Under the pieces are notes generated by a model. The model was given only the letters and a program-made list of their open reading frames with translations, was not told the origin of the DNA and searched no databases. A program made the translations under genes and the position numbers. This document shows positions 27,969 to 36,741 of a stretch of DNA of 64,000 nt, in pieces. The DNA comes from a virus. The stretch is from positions 1 to 64,000 of the IMG/VR virus record IMGVR_UViG_3300047445_000153; one strand, written 5' to 3'. The stretch's first letter is position 1. Every line of letters begins with the position of its first letter.

Positions 27969-30900
27969 ATGACCGACGCCGTAATCAACTACCCGAAACT
28001 CAGCGGAGCCGGTGGGGGCCAGAAGCAGCCCAGCCGCACCGACGACAACCTTTTCTCGCGCGACGTGGTAGAGATGGTCTTCGCCCTCGGTGAAGGCCCG
28101 ATTCGTGGCCCGGTCGATGGCATGAAGACGATCTACGTCGGCGGGACCCCGCTGATGTCTCAGGACGGGAGTGTCAACTTCGACAGCTTCAACGTCGGGA
28201 TCATGCGGGGCCACGCGGGCGATCCCCCGGTCAACTACCGCCTCGGCGGTGAGACGTCGAATACCGCGGTGGGCGTGCGGCTCTTCCAAGGGACTTGGGT
28301 CAGCCGAGCCACCAATGATTCGTTGAAGGGCAAGGTTGACCAGCTGCAAGCGCGGATGCTCTTCAACACGTTGTACAAGTCGAATGACGATGGCACGTTC
28401 AATCACACCGCGTCATTCGAGATCCAGTACCGCCAATCCACCAGCCCGAACTGGACGGCGGTCAACGGTGGAACGATCAACGTCACGGGCAAGACGACGG
28501 CGGGGTATGTCGTCGACTACGTGTGGGACGTGCCGCGTGTGAACGACACGTGGGTCATCCGGGTGAAGAAGAACAACCCTGATTCAAGCACCACAGATTT
28601 CGCCGACTTCAGCTGGGAGTCCTTTCAAGAGGTCACGAAGGGCAACCGCACGTACGATCGCGTGGCGCTCATGCACGTCGTCGCGCTCGCGACTAGCCAG
28701 TTCGGCTCGGTTCCGGAAATCGGCCTCGATATTGACGGTCTTGAGATCTTGGTCCCGACGAACTACAACCCGGATCTGCGTACCTACTCTGGTGCCTGGG
28801 ATGGGTCGTTCAAGCAGGCGTGGACGAACAACCCTGCGTGGGTTCTCTATGACCTGATCATGAACCCCAACTACGGGCTGCGAAAGTACTACCCGTGGTT
28901 GACCTGCAATCGCTTTGACTTCTACGACGCTGCGGTGTTTTGCGATACGCCAGTGGCGAACGGACGGGGTGGGGCGCAGCCGCGCTACACGTTCAACATG
29001 TCGATCAAGGACCAGCAGTCTGGGCTGGACATGTTGCAATACGTGGCGGGCTCGTTCGGTGCGATCATCTTTGATGACGCGACTGGAATGGTCCATCTGC
29101 GCGTCGACAAGTGGGAAGAACCCACCCTGCTCTTCACTCCCGAGAACGTGACGCCCGAGGGCTTCACCTACACGTTCACGGACATGACGACTCGATACAA
29201 CGATCTCACCGTCAAGTTCGTGAACCCAGATCTTGACTGGCAAGAGGACATTCGTCCCGCTCGCAGCCCGGACCACATCGCTCTGAACGGAAGCATTCCG
29301 CTCACCTTCGATGCTGTTGGCTGTACCGACGAGCATGAAGCGCTGCGTCGTGCCCACTACCGCCTCATCACGGCGACGACGGAATGCGCCACGGTGACGT
29401 TCACGACCGCGCGGCTCGGTGTCCTTCTCGACCCGTACAAGACGATCTACGTCGCCGACCCAGTGACGGGCTGGGCTACGAGCGGCCGGATCAAGTCGAT
29501 CGCTAACGGCAAGATCAACCTTCGTGACCCGATCTACTTCACGCAGAACCAGAACTTCGGCCTTCGCTTGCAAACGACCACCGGGCTCGTGAACCTCGTG
29601 GTCAACCCAGGCAAGGTCGGCGCGGTGTACGAGCTGTTGATCGTGAGCGGCGTGCTGCCGCCTAACATCCCTGACCGCACCGTGTTCTCGATCGAGGACA
29701 ACGGCGGCTTCGGCTTGGCCAAGCCGTTCCGCGTCATGTCGATTGAACCGGTCGACAACAACCCGAACCAGTTCACTATCACTGCTGTTGAGATGAACGT
29801 CAACAAGCAGTGGGCGGCAGACAACTGCATCCCAATTGGTTCGGTTCCCTACTCGTTCAAGAACCCGTTGATCCCGCCCCCGCCAACCAACCTCGTTGCC
29901 GAGTCCGGTACCGACATGCTGCTGCTCGGCCAGGATGGTTCGATCATGGCGCGGATCTTCGCGCACTGGGACCCACCGGGCAACGCGCTGGTCGAGAAGT
30001 ACATCATCCGCTGGCGCGAAAGCCTCCAGTCGACGTGGTTCGAGACGAACAGCACGGGTGAAGGCGTGATCCTTGCACCTTGCAAGACCGGTACCCTGTA
30101 CGACATCGTGGTGGAGGCGGTGAGCGCGTTCGGCTACCGCAGCGCGCAGCTCGCGATGTGGAACTACAAGTGTGTCGGCAAGGACCAGCCCCCGAGCAAC
30201 GTGAAGAACTTCCGCTTCGAGCGGCGCGCACTCGACATCCTGCTGAGCTGGGACGCGATCCCTGACCTCGACCGCTTCGGCTACGAGATCCGGCTGGGAG
30301 ACACGTGGGATACCGCGAAGGTTCTGATCACTGACTATGCGGCGACGAAGTATGCGTGGACGACGGATACGGGAGGCTCGTACAGCTTCCTGATCCGAGC
30401 GAAGGATACGTCGGGTAACTACTCGCCGCAGGCCACGCTGTGCTTGGCGCTCCTCGCTGGACCGTCGCCGGTCAGCGGTGTGATCGCGGTTCAGTCGGGC
30501 AACTTCGTCGACATCCGCTGGGACCCGAATCCCGAGGACAACATTCTCGACTACGAGATCCGTGAAGGAGCTACCTGGGCCACCGCGATCTTTCTCGCGA
30601 AGGTCAAGTCTACGAGCTACCACGTGACGGCGGGCGCCGCGGGCACGCGCCTATTCTGGCTCAAGGCCATCGCTTCACCGGGGATCTACTCCGACAAGGC
30701 GACGTTCGTCACGACCGACATCGCGAAGTCCGACAACACCAACCTGCTGTACACGACCGACGAAGTGGTGAACAACTTCCAAGGTGCGAAGTACAACATG
30801 GTCACGTACGGCCCGAACCAGCTGCGTATGGACGACGGCCAAACCAAGTCGGAGTACATGTTCTCGGTCGCGCTGCCCGATGTGTTCAAGGCGCAGAACA

Positions 30901-31562
30901 GCTTGTTCATCGGGCTGAACGCCATCGTCGACGACAAGACGACGTGGGCTCAATCCACGTTCCCCTGGAATGACCCGATCGCAAACAAGACATGGACGAC
31001 GCCGGGTGACGTCGCCTCGATCGTGTATAGCATCCAGATCGCAATGTCGGTAGGACTCCCGGCTAATGTCCTGTACCAGTGGCGGCTCGACAACGTGCTC
31101 ACCTACGCGGGCACCGGCGAGGATGGTGCGGTGGTCGAGAACCAGACCGTCACCTACAAGCCGAGCAAGTTCGGGGCGGGCCTCTGGTGTCAGGTCGCGC
31201 CGCTTCAACCGCTGCCGACTAAGGTGAAGTACAGCACCAACGTGCCGAACGCTTTCTCGATGAGCTTCTGGATCCTTCCTGATGACCTGACCGACAAGGT
31301 CTTCGCCACCGTGGTTGGCCGGGATGGCAAGTTCATCCGCATCGGCTACACCGCAGCTACGCAGTCACTGTATGCGATCGACAACGATGGTACGAAGGTA
31401 TCGATGCCGGTTGGTCTGCTTGTCGGCCAGCGCTACCTCGTCGGCTTGTCGCAGGACTTGAACGATCGCCGGATCTACTTCGGCAAAGAGAATGGCGCGT
31501 GGTATCGCGCGTCGATCGCGAAGGCTGGCATTGGTGCCGGAATCTACGTCCAACTGTATTGA
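27969..31562 (+). CDS. Central tail tip / host specificity protein (J-like)
   Basis: 1197 aa from MTDAVINYPKLSGAGGGQKQ; a longer in-frame start lies inside the I-like gene and has no function. The first 600 residues match J-type tip proteins (RDVVEMVFALGEGPIRGPVD; NNPAWVLYDLIMNPNYGLRK; DQQSGLDMLQYVAGSFGAII). Three fibronectin-III-like modules follow from about residue 636 (start PPTNLVAESG, then PPSNVKNFRF, then PSPVSGVIAV). A beta-rich C-terminal domain (about 1040-1197) resembles LamG/concanavalin-like carbohydrate binding. It would contact the receptor and open the tube. Domain limits are approximate. Confidence 0.9.
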   Translation: MTDAVINYPKLSGAGGGQKQPSRTDDNLFSRDVVEMVFALGEGPIRGPVDGMKTIYVGGTPLMSQDGSVNFDSFNVGIMRGHAGDPPVNYRLGGETSNTAVGVRLFQGTWVSRATNDSLKGKVDQLQARMLFNTLYKSNDDGTFNHTASFEIQYRQSTSPNWTAVNGGTINVTGKTTAGYVVDYVWDVPRVNDTWVIRVKKNNPDSSTTDFADFSWESFQEVTKGNRTYDRVALMHVVALATSQFGSVPEIGLDIDGLEILVPTNYNPDLRTYSGAWDGSFKQAWTNNPAWVLYDLIMNPNYGLRKYYPWLTCNRFDFYDAAVFCDTPVANGRGGAQPRYTFNMSIKDQQSGLDMLQYVAGSFGAIIFDDATGMVHLRVDKWEEPTLLFTPENVTPEGFTYTFTDMTTRYNDLTVKFVNPDLDWQEDIRPARSPDHIALNGSIPLTFDAVGCTDEHEALRRAHYRLITATTECATVTFTTARLGVLLDPYKTIYVADPVTGWATSGRIKSIANGKINLRDPIYFTQNQNFGLRLQTTTGLVNLVVNPGKVGAVYELLIVSGVLPPNIPDRTVFSIEDNGGFGLAKPFRVMSIEPVDNNPNQFTITAVEMNVNKQWAADNCIPIGSVPYSFKNPLIPPPPTNLVAESGTDMLLLGQDGSIMARIFAHWDPPGNALVEKYIIRWRESLQSTWFETNSTGEGVILAPCKTGTLYDIVVEAVSAFGYRSAQLAMWNYKCVGKDQPPSNVKNFRFERRALDILLSWDAIPDLDRFGYEIRLGDTWDTAKVLITDYAATKYAWTTDTGGSYSFLIRAKDTSGNYSPQATLCLALLAGPSPVSGVIAVQSGNFVDIRWDPNPEDNILDYEIREGATWATAIFLAKVKSTSYHVTAGAAGTRLFWLKAIASPGIYSDKATFVTTDIAKSDNTNLLYTTDEVVNNFQGAKYNMVTYGPNQLRMDDGQTKSEYMFSVALPDVFKAQNSLFIGLNAIVDDKTTWAQSTFPWNDPIANKTWTTPGDVASIVYSIQIAMSVGLPANVLYQWRLDNVLTYAGTGEDGAVVENQTVTYKPSKFGAGLWCQVAPLQPLPTKVKYSTNVPNAFSMSFWILPDDLTDKVFATVVGRDGKFIRIGYTAATQSLYAIDNDGTKVSMPVGLLVGQRYLVGLSQDLNDRRIYFGKENGAWYRASIAKAGIGAGIYVQLY

Positions 31563-31564
31563 TC

Positions 31565-32026
31565 ATGCCGCACACAATCTCTGACGTTACGATCAAGTCA
31601 ACCCTGCTCGACGACGACAGCTTCCCGGCGTTGCTCTACGGCGACGCCCCAGCTGGCTTCTCGAAGTTCCAAAACTTCTTCGCGGGTGACTACACCTACA
31701 AGAACGCGATCTTCCGCCTCGGGATGGAGTCGGAGAACGGGGACCGGGGCATCATCGAAAAGCTCCAGCTGGTCGTCGATGTCCCCGACATCTTCGACCG
31801 GGGCTCGAAGATCATCAACGTGGCGAACAGCGTGCACGTCAACTTCAACCGCACGTTCCACATTCCACCCACGATGGTCGTGGCCGTGGAGAGCGCGAGT
31901 GATGCGTGCGTGGCGCGCGTGGTGGACGGCTCGGTGACGAAGACGGGCTTCGACTGCTACCTCGAACGTACGGTGGACAAGGCGAAGATCACAGGCGCGC
32001 TGACCTGGGCTGCGCACGCGTACTAA
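31565..32026 (+). CDS. Tail-tip associated protein, lectin-like end
   Basis: 153 aa starting MPHTISDVTIKSTLLDDDSF, 2 nt after the J-like stop. The C-terminal half (VNFNRTFHIPPTMVVAVESA, then VTKTGFDCYLERTVD) has the pattern of H-type lectin modules found on phage tips. It may be a small receptor-binding subunit that completes the J-like protein. It is followed by a late promoter for the fibre operon. Confidence 0.55.
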   Translation: MPHTISDVTIKSTLLDDDSFPALLYGDAPAGFSKFQNFFAGDYTYKNAIFRLGMESENGDRGIIEKLQLVVDVPDIFDRGSKIINVANSVHVNFNRTFHIPPTMVVAVESASDACVARVVDGSVTKTGFDCYLERTVDKAKITGALTWAAHAY

Positions 32027-32032
32027 AACTCC

Positions 32033-32061
32033 TTGGGCGCGCTGGCCCGCGCCCGTAAAAT
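32033..32061 (+). promoter_or_regulatory. Late promoter (family member 3) for the fibre/radical SAM operon
   Basis: AACTCCTTGGGC: TTGGGC, 17 bp, then TAAAAT followed by TCGGG. It lies 24 bp before the fibre start. The leader carries AGAGGA and then CACCACCAC directly before ATG. Confidence 0.65.
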
Positions 32062-32085
32062 TCGGGAACCAGAGGACACCACCAC

Positions 32086-33567
32086 ATGCAGCAATACACT
32101 CAGATTCCAGACAGTGCGCGAGTCTCCGACTCGCTGCTGCCGCTCCTGAATAACGACCAGACCGCGATCTCGCGCAACTCCGGCCCGAACTTCCCGACCG
32201 TGGGGCTGGTCGTTGGCATGCCCTACTACAGCACGAGCCAGAACAAGCTCTATCGGCTGTCGAGCGTGTCACCGCTCACGTGGGTGGTCGAGCTGGATTA
32301 CACGCGTCCCTTCGCCTATCAGGACAGCGTGGACGCGGCTAACGCGAACGCGAACGCGCGGGTGTCGCGAGCTGGCGACACCATGACCGGTTACCTGACG
32401 CTGGTCAACGACCCGGTCTCCGCGCTGCACGCCGCGTCGAAACGGTACGTCGATGCACAGGCAACGAATGCAATCAACAGCGCGAACTCGCGGGTCTCGC
32501 GTGGCGGCGACAGCATGTCGGGGTTCCTGACGCTGTACACCGATCCACAGCAGCCCTACCACGCCGCGACGAAGAACTACGTCGACTACCTCTACAACGT
32601 GGTGCAGGGCGCGAAGCTGAACCGTAACGGTGACACGCTCGGAGAGGTCTTCAACAACGGCTGGTACCGCTCGAACGGCGTGACGGGCTGGTACAGCCAG
32701 ACCTTCGGCGGCGGGATCTTCATGCAGGATACGTCCAACGTGCGTATCTACGGCGGCAAGGGCTTCAGCACCGACTGGCACTCGCTCGAACAGGGCACGG
32801 GGATGATTTGGACGAGTGGCTACGGCTGGCTTCACGAGCGCTTCGCGTCCAAGAGCGCCGAGGGCGCCCTGACTTCGGTCGGTACGCTGAACAGCCAGCC
32901 GAGTGGCGTCGTGCTGCCGCAGGCTTTCTACCTCCAGAAGAGCGGCAGTCAGGTGCAGCTGGTGCGTACGCTCGGCAACTGCAACTGCAACTGCGCCTGC
33001 ACGTGCTTCCCGGCTGGGACGCGGATCCTGATGGGCGACCGCAAGACGTGGCGCACCGTTGAGTCGCTGATGGTTGGCGAGATCGTCATGACCCCCACCG
33101 GCCCCGAGCCGATCATCGAGATCGAGACGCCGTTCCTCGGCGAGCGCTCGATGTGCATGTTCGCCGACGGCTCGCTCAAGTGGACCGATGACCATGCGTT
33201 CTGGACGCGCCGCGACGGCGTGGAAGGCTTCGCGGTGGTCGACAAGGCCTCGTTCATGAACGGGGTCCATGCGGGCGTCGTGAAGGGCCTGAATGACCAT
33301 GACGACCTACTGGAGCTGAACGACAAGCTCGACGAGTTCGCGCATCTCGATGGCTGGAAGAAGAAACGCGTGTTCCGCTACCCCGCCCCCGCCGAGACCA
33401 AGGTCTACCTGCCGATCGTCGGTGGCTCCCACATGATCATCGCGGAAGGCTTCGTCGTCAGCGCTGGCATGGACGAAGCCACCTTCGACTACGACAGCTT
33501 CGAGTGGAAGGGCATGGCCCTCGCCCACGTGCCGCTCAACAAGGAGCTGTTCAATGCTCGTCCATAA
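32086..33567 (+). CDS. Tail fibre with Cys-Asn run and C-terminal Hint domain
   Basis: 493 aa. Residues 1-80 are the attachment part. Three fibre repeats follow, of the form GDTMTGYLTL ... HAASKRYVD (from about 97, 141 and 181), then a beta-rich region to about 296. The run N298-CNCNCACTC-F308 has five cysteines at alternating positions (299, 301, 303, 305, 307). Cys307 starts a Hint domain: CFPAGTRIL (block A), then TDDH at 367-370 (block B). The end-block GGSHMIIAEGFVVSAG lacks the terminal HN of splicing inteins, so cleavage or ester transfer is more likely than splicing. It shares overlapping ends with the next three genes, including a radical SAM enzyme. Confidence 0.85.
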   Translation: MQQYTQIPDSARVSDSLLPLLNNDQTAISRNSGPNFPTVGLVVGMPYYSTSQNKLYRLSSVSPLTWVVELDYTRPFAYQDSVDAANANANARVSRAGDTMTGYLTLVNDPVSALHAASKRYVDAQATNAINSANSRVSRGGDSMSGFLTLYTDPQQPYHAATKNYVDYLYNVVQGAKLNRNGDTLGEVFNNGWYRSNGVTGWYSQTFGGGIFMQDTSNVRIYGGKGFSTDWHSLEQGTGMIWTSGYGWLHERFASKSAEGALTSVGTLNSQPSGVVLPQAFYLQKSGSQVQLVRTLGNCNCNCACTCFPAGTRILMGDRKTWRTVESLMVGEIVMTPTGPEPIIEIETPFLGERSMCMFADGSLKWTDDHAFWTRRDGVEGFAVVDKASFMNGVHAGVVKGLNDHDDLLELNDKLDEFAHLDGWKKKRVFRYPAPAETKVYLPIVGGSHMIIAEGFVVSAGMDEATFDYDSFEWKGMALAHVPLNKELFNARP

Positions 33568-34255
33568 AAGCCTGATCCCCACGGATCTCTCAGAAGAAGA
33601 CGCCGCTCGAATCACCGACATCGTCACCGTGCTGCCTACGGAGACGGGCTTCGTCTTGCAGTGCGCATCGCTCAGCCTCTACTGGCAGTTCAACATGAAC
33701 CTCGTCCAGTATGGTAACGACATCATGTACTTGACCCGCACGCGCGGAGGTACGTGGGCCGTGATGTGGGCGACGGATCTGCACGAGTCGCGTGACAGCT
33801 GGTCTGAGGCGATGCTGCGCAAGAACGTCGATGAGTTCCGCCCGGTGGTGATGATCGGCATCAACCCCGAGAAGACCGACTACACGGCGATCCTCTTCTG
33901 CAACACACGCGAACCGAACAACCCGAACCCCACGGTCGACAACTCGACGGACAGCGGCGACATGGCCATGAAGCGGTTGATGCCGAGCATCGAACCGCTG
34001 CTGCAACGGCACTGGGCCAAGCACAAGCTACTCAAGCACACGAAGACGAACGACTCGCTCGCGGCGCTTGAGGCCCAGGTCGATCTGCTGACGAGCTGGT
34101 TGATCGAGCTGCTGCCTGCTGAGAAGGTGCAGCGACTCATCGATGCGGGCGTGCTGACGCTGAAGGATGAAGCCGCTACCCTCGACGACGTGGTGGCCTT
34201 CAAGACAGCCTTGCGAGAACGCCAGCAGGTCTACCTCACCACCATCGGCAAATGA
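33554..34255 (+). CDS. Unknown protein between Hint fibre and radical SAM enzyme
   Basis: 233 aa. A strong ribosome binding site (AAGGAG) lies inside the end of the fibre gene, so the two are coupled (14-nt overlap). The N-terminal half is alpha/beta (TDIVTVLPTETGFVLQCASL; YLTRTRGGTWAVMWATDLHE; VVMIGINPEKTDYTAILFCN). The C-terminal half is helical (LAALEAQVDLLTSWLIELLP). No family is recognised. Placement between putative substrate and maturase, each overlapping, suggests a chaperone, recognition partner or structural assembly factor for the modified fibre. No catalytic motif is evident. Confidence 0.7.
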   Translation: MLVHKSLIPTDLSEEDAARITDIVTVLPTETGFVLQCASLSLYWQFNMNLVQYGNDIMYLTRTRGGTWAVMWATDLHESRDSWSEAMLRKNVDEFRPVVMIGINPEKTDYTAILFCNTREPNNPNPTVDNSTDSGDMAMKRLMPSIEPLLQRHWAKHKLLKHTKTNDSLAALEAQVDLLTSWLIELLPAEKVQRLIDAGVLTLKDEAATLDDVVAFKTALRERQQVYLTTIGK

Positions 34256-35598
34256 CAACCTTCGTCCTCAAAACGGCCGAGGGCCGCGACTTCTTCTACA
34301 ACAACATGCGCAGCACGCTGGTCGACGCCTGCACGGGTCGCCCCGTGCTCGCTCCGCGAGAGGTTGACACCCCTCGAAGCCCTGCCCCGCAAGACTTCCG
34401 CAAGTCGGAAACGATCCGGACGCTGAAGATCCAGATGGGTCTGTCGTGCAACTACAGCTGCGAGTATTGCTCGCAGCGGTTCGTGCCGCACGCGGAGCCC
34501 ACCGGCCCCTACTCGGTCGATCACTTCATCTCGCGCCTGAGCTGGAACGCCTCGCTCGCGGACGACGCCACGGTGGAGTTCTGGGGTGGCGAGCCACTGG
34601 TCTACTGGAAGACGCTGGTCCCGCTCGTCGAGCAGCTGCGCATTCGCTACCCGGCGCTGACCTTCAAGATGATCACGAACGGGTCGCTGCTCGATCCGAT
34701 GAAGGCGAGCTGGCTGATCGCGAATGGCTTCCACATCGGCATCTCGCACGACGGTCCTGGCCAAGCCGCACGCGGGCCGGACCCGCTCGATGATCCCGAG
34801 AAGCGCGAGGCGATCCTGATGCTGTACCGGCGCCTGCGACCGCTCGGGCGTATCAGTTTTAATGCAATGCTGCACTCGCAAAATACATCGCGTGCGGCGA
34901 TACAACAGTTCTTCGTCCGGCTGACGAACGACGCGGAAGTGCCCATCGGCGAGGGCATGTTTGTGGATGCCTACGACGAGGGCGGCAGGGGTATGTCTTT
35001 CCTTGACGCTCAGGATCACGTCGACTATCGTCGCAAGGCGTTCGACGAGCTGAAGGCGGGGATGGCTCTCAATTTCAGCTCGGTGACCGAGAAGATCTAC
35101 GACTTCGCAGACTCCTTGCAAACGGGTCGCTTGGCGTCCACCGTTGGCCAGAAGTGCGGTTCCGATCGCTCCGACAGCCTCACGGTGACGCTCGACGGCG
35201 ATGTCCTCACGTGCCAGAACGTATCGGCTGTCTCCGTCGCCCCGAACGGAAAGAGCCACCGGGCTGGCTCGATCGAAGACATGGCTGCGGTGCGCGTGCA
35301 GTCCTCGCGCCACTGGTCGACCCGCGAGCACTGTTCCAGCTGCCCTGTCGTGCAGCTATGCAAAGGCTCTTGCATGTTCCTCGAAGGCGATCTCTGGGAT
35401 GTCACGTGCGATACCGCCTACAGCGATAACGTCGTGTTCCTGGCGACTGCCCTCTTGGAGCTGACAGGCTGTACGTTGCAACGCATCGAGCCGATGACTG
35501 GTTCGCTGCCCGAAACCCGCCAGAGTGTCTTCGGACCTCTGGCGCATAAGCGGACCACCACCCGCAAAATCATACGGATCGAAACGGAAAAATCATGA
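34252..35598 (+). CDS. Radical SAM enzyme with SPASM domain
   Basis: 448 aa. C66-x3-C70-x2-C73 in GLSCNYSCEYCSQRF binds the radical-generating 4Fe-4S cluster, and FWGGEPLV is the expected glycine-rich SAM motif (residues about 110-117). The C-terminal part has a full seven-cysteine SPASM pattern: C-x13-G-x4-C near 301-320, then C-x2-C-x5-C-x3-C (HCSSCPVVQLCKGSC, about 362-375), then a last Cys in DVTC. Enzymes of this class modify peptides and proteins (thioether bonds, sulfatase formylglycine, C-C bonds). The nearest Cys-rich candidate substrate is the fibre two genes upstream. Its start overlaps the preceding stop (ATGA). CACCACCA lies just before the start. Confidence 0.93.
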   Translation: MTTFVLKTAEGRDFFYNNMRSTLVDACTGRPVLAPREVDTPRSPAPQDFRKSETIRTLKIQMGLSCNYSCEYCSQRFVPHAEPTGPYSVDHFISRLSWNASLADDATVEFWGGEPLVYWKTLVPLVEQLRIRYPALTFKMITNGSLLDPMKASWLIANGFHIGISHDGPGQAARGPDPLDDPEKREAILMLYRRLRPLGRISFNAMLHSQNTSRAAIQQFFVRLTNDAEVPIGEGMFVDAYDEGGRGMSFLDAQDHVDYRRKAFDELKAGMALNFSSVTEKIYDFADSLQTGRLASTVGQKCGSDRSDSLTVTLDGDVLTCQNVSAVSVAPNGKSHRAGSIEDMAAVRVQSSRHWSTREHCSSCPVVQLCKGSCMFLEGDLWDVTCDTAYSDNVVFLATALLELTGCTLQRIEPMTGSLPETRQSVFGPLAHKRTTTRKIIRIETEKS

Positions 35599-35984
35599 GC
35601 ACACCGCAAGCACCACAGCCACAGCAAGACCCGATGCCCCTCATCCGCACGTTGCAGGCGCAGCGCAACATGGCGCTCGACCAGCTGGCCGACACCAGCG
35701 CCGCGCTCGAACACGTGCAAGCCGTACTGCGTGGCACGCAGGAACTGGCCGCGAAGCAGCAGTCGGAGATCGACGATCTGAACATGCGGATGGGCAAGAC
35801 GCTCGCCGCGCTGGCGAGCATGCAAGACTGCAACGCGAAGCTCACCGAGCAGAACCTCGATCTGCAAATCGATCTGGACGAGGCCCGTCGAGTTCCGGAC
35901 GCGGAGATCGCGGTGGCCGTAGAGTCACCGGCAGGCGTGCTGACGCTGCCGGTGGCTTATCCGTCTGCTTCGGACGAGCTGTAA
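35595..35984 (+). CDS. Coiled-coil protein following the radical SAM gene
   Basis: 129 aa. Overlaps the radical SAM stop by 4 nt. A Gln/Pro start (MSTPQAPQPQQDPMPL) leads to an almost continuous coiled coil from residue 16 to 100 (LQAQRNMALDQLADTSAALE; KQQSEIDDLNMRMGKTLAAL). The end is hydrophobic and acidic. It is led by ACCACCACC and GGATCGAAAC (inside the 3' end of the radical SAM gene). It may be a trimerisation or fibre-assembly chaperone, inferred from context only. Confidence 0.65.
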   Translation: MSTPQAPQPQQDPMPLIRTLQAQRNMALDQLADTSAALEHVQAVLRGTQELAAKQQSEIDDLNMRMGKTLAALASMQDCNAKLTEQNLDLQIDLDEARRVPDAEIAVAVESPAGVLTLPVAYPSASDEL

Positions 35985-35986
35985 TC

Positions 35987-36073
35987 ATGCCCGTCTTCTT
36001 GGTCATGTGGCTGTTCTGGTCGGTGATCCTGTCGCCGACCCGGCCTTCGGGATACGACCTGCCGAAGCCCTGA
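35987..36073 (+). CDS. Tiny membrane peptide, 28 aa
   Basis: ATG 2 nt after the coiled-coil gene stop; the product MPVFLVMWLFWSVILSPTRP is a single hydrophobic helix with a short Pro-containing tail ending in LPKP. There is no strong ribosome binding site, so it would depend on coupling to the gene before. It is the last frame before the operon terminator. Function unknown. Confidence 0.4.
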   Translation: MPVFLVMWLFWSVILSPTRPSGYDLPKP

Positions 36074-36098
36074 TACCACGCTGGTTCAAGCTGGTTCC

Positions 36099-36125
36099 AA
36101 AGGACACCGAACGGTGTCCTTTTTC
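36099..36125 (+). terminator. Rho-independent terminator of the fibre/radical SAM operon
   Basis: AAAGGACACCG, 2-nt loop, CGGTGTCCTTT, then TTC: an 11-bp perfect stem ending in a T-run. Confidence 0.88.
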
Positions 36126-36147
36126 GTTTGTGGTGCAAAGAAACTCT

Positions 36148-36177
36148 TTGGACCAACGTAAACGCTCCCCTTAAAAT
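36148..36177 (+). promoter_or_regulatory. Late promoter (family member 4) for lysis genes
   Basis: AACTCTTTGGAC: TTGGAC, then 17-18 bp, then TTAAAAT followed by TTCGG. CACCACCACCAC (36187-36198) lies in the leader. It starts the endolysin-holin-spanin-tailspike transcript. Confidence 0.65.
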
Positions 36178-36207
36178 TTCGGCACTCACCACCACCACGA
36201 GTGCTCG

Positions 36208-36741
36208 ATGTCCATCACCGCCGCCCAGCTCCAGAGGGTTTGGAAGCGCGCGCCGGCCGCGCGCTGTGCCCTGTTCGCCCCACTTCTCTCCGACGCGATG
36301 GCTCGCTTCGGTATCGACACGCTCGAAGAGACGGCCGAGTTCATCGCGCAGGTCTCGCACGAGTCTGGAGAAGGCCAGTGGCTTGAAGAGATTGCGAGCG
36401 GCAAGGCCTATGAAGGCCGCTTGGATCTCGGCAATACCGAGCCGGGGGACGGGGAAAAGTTTAAGGGTCACGGGATGATCCAGTGTACTGGCCGCAAGAA
36501 CCATCTCTTGATGGGAATGCTGCTTGGCCTGGACCTCATCGCCAACCCTCGCCTGCTGTGTGAACCGAAGAACGCGTGTGACAGCGCTGCGGCTTTCTGG
36601 TGGAACCACAAGCTCGACGACCTCGCGGCCAAGAAGGACTTCGTCAAGGTGACGAAGGTGGTCAACGGCGGTACGAACGGTCTAGCGGAACGGCAAGCCT
36701 ACCTTGCACTCGCCCGCGCAGCGCTCACGGAGATTGCATAA
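36208..36741 (+). CDS. Endolysin, GH19 chitinase-like
   Basis: 177 aa. Glu52 in QVSHESGEGQWLEE is the expected catalytic acid. YEGRLDLGNTEPGDGEKFKG and GHGMIQCTGRKNH form the family 19 glycosidase signature. It would cut the glycan strands of peptidoglycan at lysis. There is no signal peptide and it is followed directly by holin candidates, so release would need a holin. The length is normal for a single-domain GH19 endolysin. Confidence 0.9.
   Translation: MSITAAQLQRVWKRAPAARCALFAPLLSDAMARFGIDTLEETAEFIAQVSHESGEGQWLEEIASGKAYEGRLDLGNTEPGDGEKFKGHGMIQCTGRKNHLLMGMLLGLDLIANPRLLCEPKNACDSAAAFWWNHKLDDLAAKKDFVKVTKVVNGGTNGLAERQAYLALARAALTEIA

Noticed and set aside
32086-33567. Full splicing intein in the fibre
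   Set aside because: The Hint blocks A and B are clear, but the end lacks His-Asn and a following Cys/Ser/Thr extein, and there is no homologous fibre part after it. Cleavage or transfer is more likely than splicing.
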